DNA from: an uncultured Bacilli bacterium
GTDB taxonomy: Bacteria; Bacillota_I; Bacilli_A; RF39; UBA660
Length of the DNA: 8,144 bases
NCBI GenBank assembly: GCA_948497845.1
Contig: CAOOMX010000047.1
Span: 1 to 8,144, forward strand
Direction: 5' to 3'
Position numbers and translations under genes: made by a program. Positions 6,642 to 8,144 of the stretch are shown here, one piece after another. Under the pieces are notes generated by a model, which saw only the letters and a list, made by a program, of their open reading frames with translations, was not told the origin of the DNA and did no database searches. Numbering within the stretch: position 1 is the first letter of the stretch; the number at the start of each line of letters is the position of its first letter.

Positions 6642-6666
6642 TTATAAAGTAAAAGGGATGATAGAA

Positions 6667-7899
6667 ATGAAAATTAAAGATATATTTGCTCGTGAAATTT
6701 TAGATAGTAGAGGTAATCCTACAGTTGAAGTAGAAATGACTTTAGAAAATGGTGTGTGGGCAGTTGCTAGTGTTCCAAGTGGAGCTTCTACAGGAAGCAG
6801 AGAAGCAATAGAACTTCGTGATAATGATATGGCTCGTTATAATGGTAAAGGGGTTTTAAATGCTGTAAAAAATGTTAACACAGTTATTAAAAAAGCTTTA
6901 GTTGGAATGGAAATTGATCAAGTTCGTGTTGATAAAACTTTATTAGAATTAGATGGAACTGTAAATAAAAGTAACTTGGGCGCTAATGCTATTTTAGGAG
7001 TTTCTCTTGCTTGTTTAAAATGTTTAGCTAAATTAGATCATAAAGAATTATTTGATTATGTTACAAGTTCTAAGGTTTCTATGCCAGTTCCTATGGTTAA
7101 TATTATTAATGGTGGGAGACATGCTGAAAATAGTATGGAAATTCAAGAATTTATGATTGTTCCAGTTGTAAATACAATTCGTGAAAGAGTACGTGCGGCG
7201 GCGGAAGTTTTTCATACATTAAAAAAACTTTTAATGGAAAAAGGTTATGATGTTGGTATTGGTGATGAAGGTGGTTATGCTCCTAATTTAAGTTCTAATA
7301 GGGAAGCTTTTGATTTTATTGTATCTGCTATAAAAAAAGCTGGTTATAAACCTGGGGAAGATATATTTATTGCTATAGATGCTGCTGCTAGTGAATTTTA
7401 TAATAAAGATACTAAAATGTATACTGTTGATAAAAAAGAAATTACAGTAGAAGGTCTTATGGATTATTATGAATCTCTTATTAATGAATATCCTATTTTA
7501 AGTATTGAAGATCCTTTTTTTGAAGATGATTTTGCTTCTTTTGCAACGTTTACTAAACGTGTTGGAGAAAAAGTTATGTTAGTTGGTGATGATGTATTTG
7601 TTACGAATGAAAAATATTTACAAAAAGGAATTGAAATGGGAGCTGGTAATGCTATTCTTTTAAAAGCTAATCAAATTGGTACAGTTAGTGAACTTACTAA
7701 AGCTATTATTTTAGCTAAAAAGAATAATTATAAAACGGTTTTATCACACAGAAGTGGTGAAACAGATGATACCTTTATTGCAGATTTAGTTGTTGGTTTA
7801 AATATTCCTTTTATTAAAACTGGTAGTATGTCTAGAGGGGAAAGAATTGTTAAATATAATCGTTTAATGAAAATAGAAGAGCTTTTAACAAAGAATTAA
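6667..7899 (+). CDS. eno: Enolase (phosphopyruvate hydratase), short divergent form
   Basis: Converts 2-phosphoglycerate to phosphoenolpyruvate in glycolysis, cytoplasmic, Mg-dependent. Family marks in order: AREILDSRGNPTVEVEM (8-24), mobile loop PSGASTG (37-43), NIINGGRHAENSMEIQEFMI with His152, GDEGGYAPNL with Glu201, metal ligands Asp238 (AIDAAASEFY), Glu281 (SIEDPFFEDDF) and Asp308 (LVGDDVFVTN), Lys333 (ILLKANQIGT), LSHRSGETDDTFIADL (359-374) and Lys384 (FIKTGS). All expected catalytic and metal residues are present. At 410 aa it is about 20 shorter than most bacterial enolases and lacks the usual C-terminal YRGxxSFYNL-like tail. SIEDPFFEDDF replaces the common bacterial SIEDGLxEDDW and is closer to archaeal/eukaryotic versions. 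ATG at 6667 fits AAAAGGG with 9 nt spacing and the family N-terminus; ATG at 6658 touches the SD. Confidence 0.96.
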   Translation: MKIKDIFAREILDSRGNPTVEVEMTLENGVWAVASVPSGASTGSREAIELRDNDMARYNGKGVLNAVKNVNTVIKKALVGMEIDQVRVDKTLLELDGTVNKSNLGANAILGVSLACLKCLAKLDHKELFDYVTSSKVSMPVPMVNIINGGRHAENSMEIQEFMIVPVVNTIRERVRAAAEVFHTLKKLLMEKGYDVGIGDEGGYAPNLSSNREAFDFIVSAIKKAGYKPGEDIFIAIDAAASEFYNKDTKMYTVDKKEITVEGLMDYYESLINEYPILSIEDPFFEDDFASFATFTKRVGEKVMLVGDDVFVTNEKYLQKGIEMGAGNAILLKANQIGTVSELTKAIILAKKNNYKTVLSHRSGETDDTFIADLVVGLNIPFIKTGSMSRGERIVKYNRLMKIEELLTKN

Positions 7900-7909
7900 A
7901 GGCTTTTTT
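7880..7909 (+). terminator. Terminator of the enolase gene
   Basis: AGCTTTTA (7880-7887) pairs with TAAAGGCT (7897-7904), 8 bp with one G-U pair, a 9-nt loop and a T run to 7909. The left arm lies in the last codons and the right arm begins with the stop codon, so the terminator overlaps the end of the coding region. Confidence 0.75.
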
Positions 7910-7965
7910 CATAATATAAATGGATTATTGTTTAAAAAAATAAAACATATTAAGTAAAAATACGT

Positions 7966-7971
7966 TATAAT
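7966..7971 (+). promoter_or_regulatory. Consensus -10 element before the transposase gene
   Basis: A perfect TATAAT with no acceptable -35 at 16-18 bases upstream and no TGN extension. If used, transcription would begin near 7978, inside the left arm of the hairpin that precedes the transposase start. Confidence 0.35.
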
Positions 7972-8001
7972 AAATACCATTTCCAAAAGGAAGTGGTATT
8001 T
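7972..8001 (+). promoter_or_regulatory. Strong hairpin enclosing the transposase ribosome-binding site
   Basis: AAATACCATTTCC (7972-7984) pairs with GGAAGTGGTATTT (7989-8001): 13 bp with one G-U pair and an AAAA loop. The right arm and loop contain the SD AAAGGAAG, and the stem ends one base before the TTG start codon. It is followed by only TTG, not a T run, so it looks more like a translation-blocking hairpin than a terminator, though it could also attenuate incoming transcription. Confidence 0.7.
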
Positions 8002-8144
8002 TTGCAAGTACAAGAAGTGTTTAAAAAGTTCGGTCATACATATACCTATCCAATGAATAGAGAACAAAGAAAGACATTTCATTCTATACTGAGTTGTAAA
8101 ACAAAACAAAGAGGAACCCATACCTATACATGTAAGTGTTGTAA
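8002..8144 (+). CDS. IS91-family transposase, N-terminal fragment (runs off window)
   Basis: 47 residues are visible before the window ends. QVQEVFKKFGHTYTYPM followed by EQRKTFHSILSCKTKQRGTH and YTCKCC matches the N-terminal zinc-binding region of IS91-type transposases, where a Cys in a C(K/R)T motif and a later CxxC (Cys32, Cys44, Cys47) hold zinc. Full proteins of this family carry a HUH Y1/Y2-type rolling-circle nuclease further on, which is outside the window, so intactness cannot be judged. The TTG at 8002 is chosen because AAGGAAG (7987-7993) is 8 nt upstream; the in-frame GTG at 7993 overlaps that SD. Upstream of it lies the enolase terminator, so the element sits in an intergenic position. 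The element's end cannot be fixed from this side alone. Confidence 0.78.
   Translation, partial: MQVQEVFKKFGHTYTYPMNREQRKTFHSILSCKTKQRGTHTYTCKCC
8002..8144 (+). mobile_element. IS91-like insertion element, start region (partial)
   Basis: Inferred from the transposase fragment. IS91-type elements lack classic terminal inverted repeats and make no target duplication, so the left boundary cannot be read here; it lies somewhere between the enolase terminator (7909) and the hairpin at 7972. The 62 AT-rich bases between show no other feature I can support. Confidence 0.5.

Noticed and set aside
7909..8121. Minus-strand frame opposite the transposase start
   Set aside because: The plus strand encodes a recognisable IS91-type zinc-binding region; the minus frame has no SD or family features.
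1..8144. Recoded UGA (Mollicutes code 4)
   Set aside because: The AT-rich content suggested it, but Trp is encoded by TGG throughout and no gene needs TGA read-through; all visible stops are TAA.
1..8144. CRISPR array, tRNA or rRNA genes
   Set aside because: No regularly spaced long repeats and no cloverleaf or rRNA core sequence seen on either strand.

Overview
The window is an AT-rich bacterial chromosome segment with short intergenic gaps. All seven genes whose 3' end is visible stop with TAA, and Trp is written TGG with no in-frame TGA, so the standard bacterial code fits. Low GC, purine-rich Shine-Dalgarno (SD) sites, a Bacillota-type lipobox, a FemAB peptidoglycan-bridge enzyme and a Cys-rich surface protein of a type I associate with uncultured gut Bacilli (RF39/Erysipelotrichia-like) all point to a walled, low-GC Bacillota relative. 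This placement is inference; no marker gene in the window fixes the taxon.

Layout. (1) 2-664: 3' part of an unrecognised protein, closed by a terminator. (2) 694-924 (-) and 1023-2246 (+): a divergent pair, a small XRE-type regulator and a membrane-tethered DUF6273-like surface protein, sharing a 98-base intergenic region with repeated TTAYGTAT motifs. (3) 2273-3502 (-): a FemAB-family aminoacyltransferase, facing the surface-protein gene across a bidirectional terminator. (4) 3617-5085 (+): a two-gene unit, a three-repeat HdeD/DUF308 membrane protein and an LppM-like (DUF3153) lipoprotein, from a near-consensus promoter and ending in a hairpin. (5) 5189-6628 (+): a membrane-anchored transglutaminase-like protein with an intact Cys-His-Asp triad and an odd C-terminal tail. 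(6) 6667-7899 (+): a short but apparently catalytically complete enolase with its own extended -10 promoter and terminator. (7) 8002-8144 (+): the 5' end of an IS91-family transposase that runs off the window, its SD buried in a strong hairpin.

Four consecutive transcription units (FemAB, HdeD/LppM, transglutaminase, and the surface protein) concern the envelope; enolase is the only metabolic gene and the transposase the only mobile element. I see no tRNA, rRNA, CRISPR array or recognisable riboswitch. No defence system or other clearly new multi-gene system is evident. The points most worth checking are the sequestered transposase start, the divergent enolase, the structured tail of the transglutaminase gene, and the regulator/surface-protein pair.
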